DNA of 64,000 nucleotides. Source: Paracoccus shanxieyensis (lineage in GTDB: Bacteria > Pseudomonadota > Alphaproteobacteria > Rhodobacterales > Rhodobacteraceae). The stretch covers positions 62,001 to 126,000 of the forward strand of contig NZ_WMII01000010.1 in the NCBI RefSeq assembly GCF_009711265.1, read 5' to 3'. Within the stretch, counting starts at the first letter, position 1. Each line of letters begins with the position of its first letter. Below are positions 27,792 through 36,590 of the stretch, piece after piece. Below the pieces are notes generated by a model. That model saw only the letters and a program-made list of their open reading frames with translations. It was not told the origin of the DNA and did no database searches. A program made the position numbers and the translations under genes.

Positions 27792-28301
27792 TCAGCTTTC
27801 CGACAACGCGACCTTCATGTCCTTGACTTGATAGATGACTTCGCCATCCGCCTCGACGCGGCCATCGGCCACACCCATGGTCAGGCGGCGGGTCTGCACG
27901 GCCTTGGTGAAATCGACATAATAGCGCAGCATCTTGCGGTCGGGGCGGACCATGCCCGTCAGCTTGACCTCACCCACGCCCAAGGCATAGCCGCGACCCA
28001 GCCAGCCGCGCCAGCCAAGGTTGAAGCCGGTCAGCTGCCACAGCCCATCAAGGCCAAGGCAGCCCGGCATGATCGGATTGCCGGGAAAATGGCAGGAAAA
28101 GAACCACAGGTCCGGCGTGATGTCGAATTCGGCCACGACATGGCCCTTGCCATGCAGCCCGCCATCTGCCGAGATCTCGGTGATGCGGTCCATCATCAGC
28201 ATGGGCGGTTCGGGCAGTTGCGCATTGCCGGGGCCGAACAGCTCTCCGCGGGCGCAGGCCAGCAGATCGTTCTTGTCAAAGCTGGTCCGGGTCATCGTCA
28301 T
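27792..28301 (-). CDS. fabA: 3-hydroxydecanoyl-ACP dehydratase/isomerase
   Basis: Dehydrates 3-hydroxydecanoyl-ACP and isomerises the product to the cis-3 isomer, the branch point for unsaturated fatty acids. 169 residues. The active-site pair is H71 in [14 protein letters not shown] and D85 in [11 protein letters not shown]. The ATG at 28301 gives the usual family length; another follows two codons later. It is first in the fabA-fabB-fabI operon. In many alphaproteobacteria irr lies upstream, but not here. The 171-bp upstream gap contains the promoter; I see no clear FadR-like site. Confidence 0.96.
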   Translation of the reverse strand: MTMTRTSFDKNDLLACARGELFGPGNAQLPEPPMLMMDRITEISADGGLHGKGHVVAEFDITPDLWFFSCHFPGNPIMPGCLGLDGLWQLTGFNLGWRGWLGRGYALGVGEVKLTGMVRPDRKMLRYYVDFTKAVQTRRLTMGVADGRVEADGEVIYQVKDMKVALSES

Positions 28302-28472
28302 CTGCGTCTGGTCTCCGTTGGTCCGACGTGGCGTCATTTCGTGGCACCCGCATCGGCGTCAACCGGCGCGAAACCTTGGCCCGGTCTATCATCGGGCCCG
28401 GCAAAGGTGCAAGACCCGCAGCTTATTGCGCGATTCCCGGCTTTGTTGCACCCGGAAAGGACAGGTTTTGCG

Positions 28473-29348
28473 TCAGAACCACTGTCCCGGTTCCATCAGG
28501 CCAAAGTCCATCAACTGCTGGGAATGCCAGCGGAACGGGTGCGAGTTGCGCCAGGCAAAATTCTGGATCTGGTGGCGCGAACCGGGATTGCGCGCCAGGG
28601 CCTTCGCCACCCGGAACGAGGCGACCGCCGCCGTCAGGTTGTGATGCCATGGGCAGGAATAGGTGTTGTATTCCTCGACATTGAAGCGGTGGTCGGCCAG
28701 CAGCTTCAGGCCCGGCTGGGTGCGGAACAGCGAGATGCGGTCGATGCGGCGGCGGTCGGCGGGCACATGCTCCTCGAAGCGCCAGCGCAGGCCGCCGTGA
28801 AAGTCCAGCTGGCGTTCCAGGAAATTGCCGTCCCGGTCCGTCCGGCCAAGCGCGAAATAGCCGGTGCGGTCGAACATCGCCTCATTCATGCTGACCGCAT
28901 CGGGGAAGCGGTTCAGGTCCGGCGCATAAAGGTCGATGACATAGGTCAGCATCGAGCGGCGGCGTTCCTCGGTGTGGAAGGCCAGCATCTCGCCGACGGT
29001 GCGGCTTTCGGAAAAGGGATAGAACAGGAATTCGGCGTTATAGCCGTAATACATCCATGTGTTGGGCGGCGCGGCCTCGATCACGGCATTGACCGCGGCG
29101 ACATGGGCGCGGGTGTTGCGGGCGTCATGGCGCAGATTTACGATCTTTTCGCCGCCGTCCTCGGGCAGAAGATGCGGGGGCAGGGGATCGGGCGACAAGG
29201 CAAGGATCAGCTTGAAGCCCGCCTTCAGGTGATGGTTCAGCGTCGGGCCGACGGCGACGCCGTCTTCGATCAGCAGAATGGCGATGGGGCCCTTGATCAG
29301 ACGGTCCGGCGAATCCTTCAGAAACTCGGCAAGGGTCGGGTGGCTCAT
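28473..29348 (-). CDS. Glycosyltransferase family 2-like protein (uncharacterised)
   Basis: Soluble 291-residue protein. The opening (IAILLIEDGVAVGPTLNHHLKAGFKLILALSPD) reads like the first strand-helix-strand of a GT-A glycosyltransferase, and it is followed by an aromatic-rich middle (MYYGYNAEFLFYPFSE, DLYAPDLNRFPDA) and a His-rich end (SCPWHHNLTAAVASF). A clean DXD motif is not obvious, so catalytic activity is doubtful. The start overlaps the stop of the upstream Ala-rich protein by 4 bp (ATGA), so the two are coupled. Role unknown; a cell-surface polysaccharide function is only a guess. Confidence 0.6.
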   Translation of the reverse strand: MSHPTLAEFLKDSPDRLIKGPIAILLIEDGVAVGPTLNHHLKAGFKLILALSPDPLPPHLLPEDGGEKIVNLRHDARNTRAHVAAVNAVIEAAPPNTWMYYGYNAEFLFYPFSESRTVGEMLAFHTEERRRSMLTYVIDLYAPDLNRFPDAVSMNEAMFDRTGYFALGRTDRDGNFLERQLDFHGGLRWRFEEHVPADRRRIDRISLFRTQPGLKLLADHRFNVEEYNTYSCPWHHNLTAAVASFRVAKALARNPGSRHQIQNFAWRNSHPFRWHSQQLMDFGLMEPGQWF

Positions 29349-30004
29349 GGCAGCGCGGCCCGGATCTGATCCAGCGTGGCGGGGATGCGGGCCGGGTCGG
29401 CTGCGGCGCTATCCAGCGCTGAGGTCAGTTCGGATTTCCGCGCCTCGGGCAGGTCGGCTGCGGCGATGATCTGGCGCACCCGGTCGGCCTCGAAGCCGTC
29501 GACGGTCAGCGCAGGGTCGGATGCCAGAACCTGACCCGCCGCAGCGCCTGCGGTGCGGGCGGCGGTGGCGGTGGCCAGCGCGGCGGCCCCGGCGGCATTG
29601 GCCGCAGCCTTGGCCTGTTCGGCGCTGACGGCTTGCGCGCCTTCTGCGGCGGCATCCGCCGCGCGGTCGGCTGCGGCGATGGCGGCTTCGGCTGCGGCCT
29701 CGGCCTGCGCGGTTGCGGCGGAATCTGCGCCCTGAGTCGCGGCATGGGCTTCGGCTGCGACATCTGCGGCGATGGCTGCGGCATCGGCTGCCGCGTCAGC
29801 CGCATTGCCCGCCGCATCGACGGCAGCGGCGGCTTCGGGCGGCGGCTCGGCAGGGGCAGCTGGGGCCGTGGGGGCGGGGGCTTCTGCCTGCGCAAGCTGC
29901 TGGTCGCCGCCGTCAAGCAGGCGCATGGGATCGCCGCCACTGACATACCACACCACGCCCAATCCGGCAGCAAGTATCAGCACAAGGGCAGGCAGCATCC
30001 GCAT
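29345..30004 (-). CDS. Ala-rich single-span membrane protein
   Basis: 219 residues. One N-terminal membrane segment (residues about 4-21, PALVLILAAGLGVVWYV) anchors the protein; then comes a Pro/Ala linker and about 100 residues of very Ala-rich helical sequence with AAADAAA-type repeats. It ends in a more complex 50-residue helical tail (VDGFEADRVRQIIAAADLPEARKSELTSALD). The layout suggests a periplasmic rod carrying a small tail domain. The ATG at 30004 is preferred because GGAG lies five bases upstream of it, within an alternative start at 30016. Translationally coupled to the glycosyltransferase-like gene. Function unknown. Confidence 0.65.
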   Translation of the reverse strand: MRMLPALVLILAAGLGVVWYVSGGDPMRLLDGGDQQLAQAEAPAPTAPAAPAEPPPEAAAAVDAAGNAADAAADAAAIAADVAAEAHAATQGADSAATAQAEAAAEAAIAAADRAADAAAEGAQAVSAEQAKAAANAAGAAALATATAARTAGAAAGQVLASDPALTVDGFEADRVRQIIAAADLPEARKSELTSALDSAAADPARIPATLDQIRAALP

Positions 30005-30217
30005 CGGGTTCTCCATCGCGTCGGTGGTGGCGAAGTCTGTATGCCATGCTCGCGCGGGAAGGGTAAAGCGGGCGCGGCGCCATTCGTTCAACCAAGGGTC
30101 GAGTCCGGACGAAAAGCAGGCAAAACCATGCCCGCAACGCTGCGAATCCGGTTGAAATATGGCATTTGCGCGACTATCTAACCGCGCAAACCTTTTGGCG
30201 ATACAAGGAACTCAGCC

Positions 30218-30757
30218 ATAGCTCGCAGACCCCATAACGCTCCGCCCACCCGTGACACCGGCCCCCGCGTCAATGAACGCATCCGAGTCGCCGAAATCCG
30301 CCTGATCGGTGCGGAAGGCGAAAACATCGGTGTCGTGTCGCCCGCCCGCGGGCTGGAGCTTGCCGAGCAGGCCGGCCTTGATCTGGTCGAAATCTCGCCG
30401 AACGCTGTGCCGCCGGTCTGCAAGATCATGGACCTTGGCAAGTTCAAATACGAACAGCAAAAGCGCGAAGCCGAAGCCCGCAAAAAGCAAAAAGTCATCG
30501 AGATCAAAGAGATCAAGTTCCGTCCCGGCACGGATACGCATGACTATGACGTGAAGATGCGCTCGGTGATGAAATTTCTGGGCGAAGGCGACAAGGTGAA
30601 GGTCACCCTGCGCTTTCGTGGCCGCGAAATGGCGCACCAGCAATTGGGTGTCGAGCTTCTGAACCGCGTGGCTGGCGATGTCGGCGAGGCGGGCAAGATC
30701 GAATCCATGCCCAAGCTGGAAGGCCGCCAGATGGTCATGATGATTGCGCCGAAATAA
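30218..30757 (+). CDS. infC: Translation initiation factor IF-3, ATA start codon
   Basis: Binds the 30S subunit and checks start codons. The conserved protein begins [20 protein letters not shown], and the frame is open only from 30182. Between there and 30218 there is no ATG, GTG or TTG, while ATA at 30218 has an AAGGA eight bases upstream. The first canonical codon, a GTG at 30335, would remove the N-terminal domain ([21 protein letters not shown]). From ATA the length is 179 residues, against 180 in E. coli. Rare infC start codons are known to permit autoregulation by IF-3. The stop overlaps the dut start by one base. Confidence 0.93.
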   Translation: MARRPHNAPPTRDTGPRVNERIRVAEIRLIGAEGENIGVVSPARGLELAEQAGLDLVEISPNAVPPVCKIMDLGKFKYEQQKREAEARKKQKVIEIKEIKFRPGTDTHDYDVKMRSVMKFLGEGDKVKVTLRFRGREMAHQQLGVELLNRVAGDVGEAGKIESMPKLEGRQMVMMIAPK

Positions 30758-31221
30758 TGACAGCCGCGCCGGTGACGATTCTGGTTTTGCGTGAACCCGG
30801 TGCCGATCCGGCGCTGCCCTTGCCCGAATATCAGACCGCAGGCTCGGCCGGGGCCGATCTGCGGGCCGATCTGGGCGGGGCCGATCTGGTGCTTGAGCCC
30901 GGTCAGATCAAGCTGGTCCCGACCGGCCTGCGCGTTCAGATCCCCGAAGGTTATGAGATGCAGATCCGCCCCCGCTCCAGCCTTGCGCTGAAGCATGGGG
31001 TGACGCTGCCGAACACGCCCGGCACGATCGACAGCGATTATCGCGGGCCGCTGGGCGTCATCATGATCAATCTGGGTGCGGCGCCCTATACCATTCAGCA
31101 TGGCGAACGCATCGCGCAGGCGGTGATCGCGCCGGTCATCCGCGCGGCCTATGTCATAGCCGATACGTTGCAGGATACGGCGCGCGGCTCGGGCGGCTTC
31201 GGCTCGACCGGGCGGGGCTGA
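30757..31221 (+). CDS. dut: Deoxyuridine 5'-triphosphate nucleotidohydrolase (dUTPase)
   Basis: Hydrolyses dUTP to dUMP, keeping uracil out of DNA and supplying the precursor of dTMP. Trimeric dUTPase with five motifs in 154 residues: [53 protein letters not shown] and the C-terminal [10 protein letters not shown], which closes over the active site. The start overlaps infC by one base (TAATG), and the following ThiF-like gene begins 3 bp after its stop. Confidence 0.96.
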   Translation: MTAAPVTILVLREPGADPALPLPEYQTAGSAGADLRADLGGADLVLEPGQIKLVPTGLRVQIPEGYEMQIRPRSSLALKHGVTLPNTPGTIDSDYRGPLGVIMINLGAAPYTIQHGERIAQAVIAPVIRAAYVIADTLQDTARGSGGFGSTGRG

Positions 31222-31224
31222 CCC

Positions 31225-32226
31225 TTGATCTGGCTGCTGCTGATGGCCGCTTCGCTGATGGCGGGGCGGCTTTTTCATTGGCCGCGCCGCGTCGTCTGGA
31301 CCTTGATCGGCGTGCTGTGGCTGATGGGGCTGGGCATGGCCGTGGCCGCAGGCGATCCGCGCGGCTGGCTGCTGATCGGCGGCGTGCTGGCGCTGGTTCT
31401 TGGCTATCGCGCCGTGCTGGTGCGGCTGCATCGCAAAGCCGCCCCGACGATCCCCGCCCCCACCATCCCCGAGGCCGAGATCGACCGCTATGCCCGCCAT
31501 ATCATCCTGCGCGAGTTGGGCGGGCCGGGGCAGGCGGCGCTGAAACGCGCGCGCGCGCTGGTCGTTGGCGCAGGAGGTCTTGGCGCACCGGTGCTGCTGT
31601 ATCTGGCGGCGGCGGGCGTGGGGCGGATCACGGTGGCCGATGACGACCGGGTCAGCCTCTCGAACCTGCAACGGCAGGTGATCTTTGCCACCCGCGACGA
31701 AGGCCGGCCCAAGGCGCAGGCGGCGCGCGACGCGATGCTGGCGCTGAACCCGCATGTCGCGGTGACCGCACTGGAGCGCCGCATCGGCGCGGATGACGTG
31801 GACCTGATCGCCGCGCATGATCTGGTGATCGACGGCACGGATACATTCGCCGCCCGGCAGGCGGTGAACGCGGCCTGCACGGCTGCGGGCGTGCCGCTGA
31901 TCGCCGGGGCGATTGCGCAATGGGAGGGGCAGTTGACCATCTGGGATCCCGCCCGCGATGCGCCCTGCATGGCCTGCCTCTTTCCCGACGCGCCGGCCGC
32001 CGGACTTGCTCCAAGCTGCGCCGAGGCGGGCGTCGTCGGTCCCTTGCCCGGCGTTCTGGGCAGCATGATGGCGCTGGAGGCCATCAAGCTGATCGCCGGG
32101 ACCGGCACGCCGTTGCGCGGACAGATGCTGATCTTTGACGGGCTTTACGGCGAAAGCCGTTCTGTGAAAATCCGCCGCCGCGTCGATTGTCCGGTCTGCG
32201 GCTCTGGACATTCCCGGCTGGGGTGA
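31225..32226 (+). CDS. Membrane-anchored ThiF/MoeB/HesA-type adenylyltransferase
   Basis: E1-like enzyme that would adenylate the C-terminus of a ubiquitin-like sulfur carrier (MoaD or ThiS class). 333 residues. The first 65 form two or three membrane segments, then come RYARHIILRELGGPGQ, the ATP loop GAGGLGAP (115-122), DDDRVSLSNLQRQVIF, DGTDTFAARQAVN, the candidate catalytic Cys in APSCAEAGVVGPLPG and two zinc-binding CxxC pairs (CMAC, CPVCG). Starts at TTG 31225; an ATG six codons on is possible. An N-terminal membrane anchor is unusual for soluble MoeB. It lies between dut and an M3 peptidase gene. Confidence 0.88.
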   Translation: MIWLLLMAASLMAGRLFHWPRRVVWTLIGVLWLMGLGMAVAAGDPRGWLLIGGVLALVLGYRAVLVRLHRKAAPTIPAPTIPEAEIDRYARHIILRELGGPGQAALKRARALVVGAGGLGAPVLLYLAAAGVGRITVADDDRVSLSNLQRQVIFATRDEGRPKAQAARDAMLALNPHVAVTALERRIGADDVDLIAAHDLVIDGTDTFAARQAVNAACTAAGVPLIAGAIAQWEGQLTIWDPARDAPCMACLFPDAPAAGLAPSCAEAGVVGPLPGVLGSMMALEAIKLIAGTGTPLRGQMLIFDGLYGESRSVKIRRRVDCPVCGSGHSRLG

Positions 32227-32257
32227 AAAGATCGGGGCAAAGCTGCAGGAGGCACGC

Positions 32258-34294
32258 ATGAACCCCGAAATCACCCAATGGACCGGCCCGCTGGGCCTGC
32301 CGCGCTTCGACCTGATCGCGGATGCCGATTTCGCCCCGGCCTTCGATGCCTGCCTTGCCGAAGCCGCCGCCGCGGTCGAGGCCATCGCCGCCAACCCCGC
32401 CCCTCCGGATTTCCAGAACACCGTCGCGGCGCTGGAAACCGCCGAAGACCCGCTGAACCGGCTGTGCGCGATTTTCTACACCTTGGCGGGCGTCGATTCG
32501 AACCCCGCGCGCGAGGATCTGCAGCGTCAGATCGCCCCGCGTCTGGCCGCGCATGGCAGCAAGGTCAGCATGGATCCGCGCCTGTTCGACCGGGTCGAGG
32601 CCGTGTTGCAGGAACGCGACGAACTGGCGCCCGAAGATCGCCGCCTGACCGAACTGACGCTGCGCGGGCTGCGCCGGTCCGGTGCGGGGCTGACGGGTGC
32701 TGCGCGCGAACGGATGGCCGCCATTCGCGAACGTCTGGCGGTGCTCTCGACGCAGTTTGCCCAGAACATGCTGACGGATGAACGCGATTTCACCATGCCC
32801 GTTGCCGATGATGCGCTTGGCGGGTTGCCCGACTGGCTGATCCGCAGCATGCGCGCCGCCGCCCGCGAACGGGGGCAGACCGGGCAGATCGTGACGCTGA
32901 ATCGCAGCCTGATCGTGCCGTTTCTGGAATATTCGACCGATCGCAGCCTGCGCGAAACCGCGTGGCGGGCATGGGCCGCGCGCGGCGATGGTTCGGGCGC
33001 GGGGGGCGCTGCCACCGACAACCGGCCGGTCGCAGCCGAGATCCTGGTGCTCCGCCATGAACGCGCCACGCTGCTGGGCTATGACGACTTTGCCAGCTAC
33101 AAGCTGGAGCCGGAAATGGCGCGGAATGCGGCGAATGTCGAAGCCCTGCTGATGCAGGTCTGGACCCCCGCCAAGGCCCGCGCCGAAGCCGATGCCGCGC
33201 GGTTCACCGACATGCTGCATGCCGATGGCGGCAACGGCGCGCTGGAGCCGTGGGACTGGCGCTTCTATGCCGAACGCCGCCGCAAAGCCGAACATGATCT
33301 GGATGAGGCCGAGGTCAAGCCCTACCTGACGCTGGATGCGATGATCGGCGCGGTCTTCGACACCGCACACCGGCTGTTCGGCATCGAGATGCGCCCCTTC
33401 GAGGCGAAGCTGTGGTCGCCCGACACCCGCGCGTGGGAGGTGACGCGCGACGGGCAGCATCTGGCGGTGTTTCTGGGCGATTTCTATGCGCGGCCCAGCA
33501 AACGCTCGGGTGCGTGGTGTTCGACGCTGCAATCGCAGCACAAGATCGGCGCGGGCCAGCGGCCCATCGTCGTCAATGTCTGCAACTTCACCCCGCCCGA
33601 GGAAAAAGGCGCACCCGCCTTCCTGTCATGGGATGACGCGCATACGCTGTTTCACGAATTCGGCCATGCGCTGCACAATATCCTGTCGGATGTCAGCTGG
33701 CCCTCGATTTCGGGGACGGCGGTGGCGCGCGATTTCGTCGAATTGCCCAGCCAGCTTTTCGAGCATTGGCTGGAGCAGCCCGAAGTGCTGGACCGCCACG
33801 CCCGCCATGCGGAAACCGGCGCGCCGCTGCCTGCGGATCTGCGCGACCGCATCATCGCGGCGGGCAATGCCGATCAGGGCTTTGCCACCGTCGAATATCT
33901 GGAAAGCGCGCTGGTCGATCTGGCGTTCCATCGCGGCACGCCGCCCGCCGATCCCATGGCGCGGCAGGCCGAGGTGCTGGCCGAACTGGGCGCGCCTGCC
34001 GCCATTCCCATGCGCCACGCCACGCCGCATTTCGCGCATGTCTTTTCGGGCGACGGCTACAGCGCGGGGTATTACAGCTATATGTGGTCCGAGGTGATGG
34101 ATGCCGATGCCTTTGACGCCTTCTTGGAAAAAGGCAGCGCCTTTGACCCCGAAACCGCCGAAAAACTGCAGGAATGGATCCTGTCCAAAGGGGATTCTTT
34201 GCCCGCCGACGAACTTTGGTTGAAATTCAGGGAACGAAAACCGGGGGTTCACGCTTTGTTGAAAGGACGTGGGCTTTTGCCCGACGGTTCCTGA
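32258..34294 (+). CDS. M3-family oligopeptidase (PrlC/Dcp type)
   Basis: Zinc metallopeptidase that degrades short peptides in the cytoplasm. 678 residues without a signal peptide. The zinc motif HEFGH is at 466-470, and the downstream substrate and metal residues lie in SGTAVARDFVELPSQLFEHW (Glu ligand). The late FSGDGYSAGYYSYMWSEVMDADAF block is typical of M3A enzymes and contains the transition-state-stabilising His/Tyr region. Length matches E. coli oligopeptidase A and Dcp (about 680). The two cannot be told apart reliably by sight. Confidence 0.93.
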   Translation: MNPEITQWTGPLGLPRFDLIADADFAPAFDACLAEAAAAVEAIAANPAPPDFQNTVAALETAEDPLNRLCAIFYTLAGVDSNPAREDLQRQIAPRLAAHGSKVSMDPRLFDRVEAVLQERDELAPEDRRLTELTLRGLRRSGAGLTGAARERMAAIRERLAVLSTQFAQNMLTDERDFTMPVADDALGGLPDWLIRSMRAAARERGQTGQIVTLNRSLIVPFLEYSTDRSLRETAWRAWAARGDGSGAGGAATDNRPVAAEILVLRHERATLLGYDDFASYKLEPEMARNAANVEALLMQVWTPAKARAEADAARFTDMLHADGGNGALEPWDWRFYAERRRKAEHDLDEAEVKPYLTLDAMIGAVFDTAHRLFGIEMRPFEAKLWSPDTRAWEVTRDGQHLAVFLGDFYARPSKRSGAWCSTLQSQHKIGAGQRPIVVNVCNFTPPEEKGAPAFLSWDDAHTLFHEFGHALHNILSDVSWPSISGTAVARDFVELPSQLFEHWLEQPEVLDRHARHAETGAPLPADLRDRIIAAGNADQGFATVEYLESALVDLAFHRGTPPADPMARQAEVLAELGAPAAIPMRHATPHFAHVFSGDGYSAGYYSYMWSEVMDADAFDAFLEKGSAFDPETAEKLQEWILSKGDSLPADELWLKFRERKPGVHALLKGRGLLPDGS

Positions 34295-34313
34295 AACCAA
34301 AGGGAGATCTGGA

Positions 34314-34751
34314 ATGAAACTGAACAAGCCCCTGCTCGCGCTTGCCACCGTCGCAGCCCTGGGTCTGGTTGCCGCCTGCGATCAGGTCGCGCCCGTCGCC
34401 CCCGAGCCCACCCCCGGTCCCATCGCGCAATCCAGCGCGCTGAACGGCACCTATAACCTGCTGCGCTCGGATTGCGGTGACATGACCAGCGACAAGAGCC
34501 TGGTGATCGACGGCAACAAGTTCATGTTCCCCGGGGCAAGCTGCACCATCGCCGGATCCGAGCGTCAGGTGAACCGCACGCGCGTGACGCTGGCCTGCGA
34601 AGGCTCGCCTGCGGCGGGCAACCGGATCGTCGATCTGCAGACCCGTCCGGATGGCACGCTGCGCCTGACCGAGGACACGATCACGCTGACCTATTTCCAA
34701 TGCATGAGCGCGCAGGCCAGCACGGATTCGCTGGTCGGCCAGTCCATGTGA
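34314..34751 (+). CDS. Lipoprotein of unknown function
   Basis: 145-residue lipoprotein. Signal peptide with lipobox VAAC and lipidated C22, then a Pro-rich linker (PVAPEPTPGP) and a small beta-rich domain with four further cysteines (SDCGDMT, GASCTIA, LACEGS, YFQCMS) that could form two disulfides in the periplasm. AGGGAGATCT precedes the ATG. It follows the peptidase gene by 19 bp and is probably cotranscribed. I do not recognise the domain; it loosely resembles small beta-barrel inhibitors such as the Inh/Omp19 class. Confidence 0.78.
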   Translation: MKLNKPLLALATVAALGLVAACDQVAPVAPEPTPGPIAQSSALNGTYNLLRSDCGDMTSDKSLVIDGNKFMFPGASCTIAGSERQVNRTRVTLACEGSPAAGNRIVDLQTRPDGTLRLTEDTITLTYFQCMSAQASTDSLVGQSM

Positions 34752-34803
34752 TCCCGGTCGCATGATCTTTGTCCTGTGATCCCGCGCGGATCGCAGAACG
34801 AAA

Positions 34804-34826
34804 CGGGCCGCCGGGTTGGCGGCCCG
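34804..34826. terminator. Bidirectional terminator
   Basis: CGGGCCGCC/GGCGGCCCG perfect 9-bp stem with a five-base loop, flanked by GAAA and TTTC. It lies between the convergent lipoprotein and SH3-protein genes and may serve both. Confidence 0.75.
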
Positions 34827-34834
34827 ATATCGTT

Positions 34835-35425
34835 TCAGTCGCGCGTCTCGTCGGGATCGACGCCCCAGATGGTGGTCTTGGGCACCCAGCCCTTTTCGCC
34901 GCCGCCAGACACCCGGCACCAGTCCTTGGTGCATTCATGCAGCCGGACGATGGCCCCGGCTTCGGCGCGGGCCACGACATTGGCGTTTTCCTCGGGCTTT
35001 GACAGCAGTTCCAGCATGTCCTGCTGCACGATGGCAGTGCGCACGCCCGACAGCAGCGCGTAATGCACCCAGCCGCCCGCGCCGTCCTGATCCTCGACCC
35101 GGCGCCAATGGCCGAATTCCGCGACGACGCGCAGCGGCATCCCGGCATGGCGGAATACCCAGTCGACGCGATGCGACAGGCTAGGGCCGCGCCGGGCATT
35201 GCCCTCGCCGCCCTTCAGGCTGACATAGCGGGGCAGGGGCAGATTGGTGACGGGCCCACGACTGGGATCGCGCGTGTCGCGCTGGATCTCGGCATCGGCC
35301 GACACCTCGGGCATCTCGTTTTCGATATTCTCGCCCGGGTCGGTGGCCTGCGCCAGCGAAGCGCCCGCGACGCATGACCAAATGGCCAGCGCCGCCGCGC
35401 CCAGCAATGCCTGTCGATATGTCAT
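34835..35425 (-). CDS. Secreted SH3-like domain protein
   Basis: 196 residues with a signal peptide (MTYRQALLGAAALAIWSCVAGASLA). The mature part carries the bacterial SH3 pattern found in cell-wall-associated proteins of alphaproteobacteria: PRYVSLKGGEGNARRGPSLSHRVDWVF, LRVVAEFGHWRRVEDQDGAGGWVHYALLSG and a second, C-terminal SH3-like unit (VVARAEAGAIVRLHECTKDWCRVS, GWVPKTTIWGV). Probably binds peptidoglycan or modulates a hydrolase in the periplasm. The start at 35425 is supported by AGGAA six bases before it; an ATG at 35440 lacks such a site. Confidence 0.85.
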   Translation of the reverse strand: MTYRQALLGAAALAIWSCVAGASLAQATDPGENIENEMPEVSADAEIQRDTRDPSRGPVTNLPLPRYVSLKGGEGNARRGPSLSHRVDWVFRHAGMPLRVVAEFGHWRRVEDQDGAGGWVHYALLSGVRTAIVQQDMLELLSKPEENANVVARAEAGAIVRLHECTKDWCRVSGGGEKGWVPKTTIWGVDPDETRD

Positions 35426-35534
35426 CTGCCGTTCCTGCATTCCGGGGGTCTTGTGCCGGCCCCTCAACGCAGGCACTTTGCCAAAAGCCGCCCGGTTTGG
35501 AAAGACGGGACGGCCCCAAGATAGGGAGAGCCTC

Positions 35535-36536
35535 ATGTCCGCAGCCGATCCGGCCCGCACGCGCCTGAAGGTCACTGTCACACGCCGCCTGCCCGAGGCG
35601 GTCGAGACGCGCATGGCCGAGTTGTTCGACCTGTCGCTGAAACACGAAGATCGCAAGATGACGCGCGAACAACTGGTTGCGGCGATGCAGGAAAGCGACG
35701 TGATCGTGCCCACCGTCACCGACCGGATCGACGCGAACATGCTGGCGCAGGCCGGTGAGCGGCTGAAGCTGATCGCGAATTACGGCGCCGGGGTCGATCA
35801 CATCGACGTGCAATCGGCGCGCCAGCGCGGCCTGCTGGTGTCGAACACCCCCGGCGTCGTGACCGAGGACACCGCCGACATGACCATGGCGCTGATCCTT
35901 GCCGTCACGCGCCGCATTCCCGAAGGTCTGGCCGAGATGCAGGCCGGGCGCTGGGAAGGCTGGTCGCCCACCGCGCATCTGGGCGGGCGCGTCGGCGGGC
36001 GGCGTCTGGGCATTCTGGGCATGGGTCGGATCGGGCAGGCCGTGGCGCGGCGCGCGCATGTCTTCGGGATGCAGGTGCATTACCACAACCGCCGCCGCCT
36101 GCGCCCGGAAATCGAAGCCGACCTGCACGCGACCTATTGGGAAAGTCTGGACCAGATGCTGGCGCGGATGGACATCATCAGCGTGAACGCGCCGCACACG
36201 CCTTCGACCTTTCATCTGCTGAACGCGCGGCGGTTGAAGTTGCTGAAGCCCTCGGCGGTGGTGGTGAACACCTCGCGCGGCGAGGTGATCGACGAAAACG
36301 CCCTGACCCGGATGCTGCGCGCGGGCGAGATCGCGGGCGCCGGTCTTGACGTTTTTGAACACGGCCATGAAATCAACCCCCGCCTGCGCGAGCTGCCGAA
36401 TGTCGTGCTGCTGCCGCATATGGGCAGCGCCACGGTCGAAGGCCGGATCGAGATGGGCGAGAAAGTCCTGATCAACATCAAGACCTTCGCCGATGGTCAT
36501 CGCCCGCCCGATCTGGTCGTGCCCTCGATGCTTTAG
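35535..36536 (+). CDS. D-isomer-specific 2-hydroxyacid dehydrogenase
   Basis: NAD(P)H-dependent oxidoreductase of the glyoxylate/hydroxypyruvate reductase group, 333 residues. The cofactor motif ILGMGRIGQAVARR is followed by the catalytic triad: Arg in VVNTSRGEVIDE, Glu in GLDVFEHGHEINPRL and His in LLPHMGSAT. The substrate-binding domain at the N-terminus shows IANYGAGVDHID and VSNTPGVVTEDTADM. GGGAGAG precedes the ATG at 35535; the open frame before it is not coding. The next gene is a dimethylglycine dehydrogenase-like flavoprotein, so a role in one- or two-carbon metabolism is plausible. Confidence 0.9.
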   Translation: MSAADPARTRLKVTVTRRLPEAVETRMAELFDLSLKHEDRKMTREQLVAAMQESDVIVPTVTDRIDANMLAQAGERLKLIANYGAGVDHIDVQSARQRGLLVSNTPGVVTEDTADMTMALILAVTRRIPEGLAEMQAGRWEGWSPTAHLGGRVGGRRLGILGMGRIGQAVARRAHVFGMQVHYHNRRRLRPEIEADLHATYWESLDQMLARMDIISVNAPHTPSTFHLLNARRLKLLKPSAVVVNTSRGEVIDENALTRMLRAGEIAGAGLDVFEHGHEINPRLRELPNVVLLPHMGSATVEGRIEMGEKVLINIKTFADGHRPPDLVVPSML

Positions 36537-36590
36537 GCGCGGCCGGGGCGCGCGGGCGCGGCATCTCTGCGTCCGATAGATCAGCGAAAT

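Noticed and set aside
30335-30757. infC starting at GTG 30335 (140 residues)
   Set aside because: This would remove most of the conserved IF-3 N-terminal domain. The ATA at 30218 with a ribosome site gives the full-length protein.
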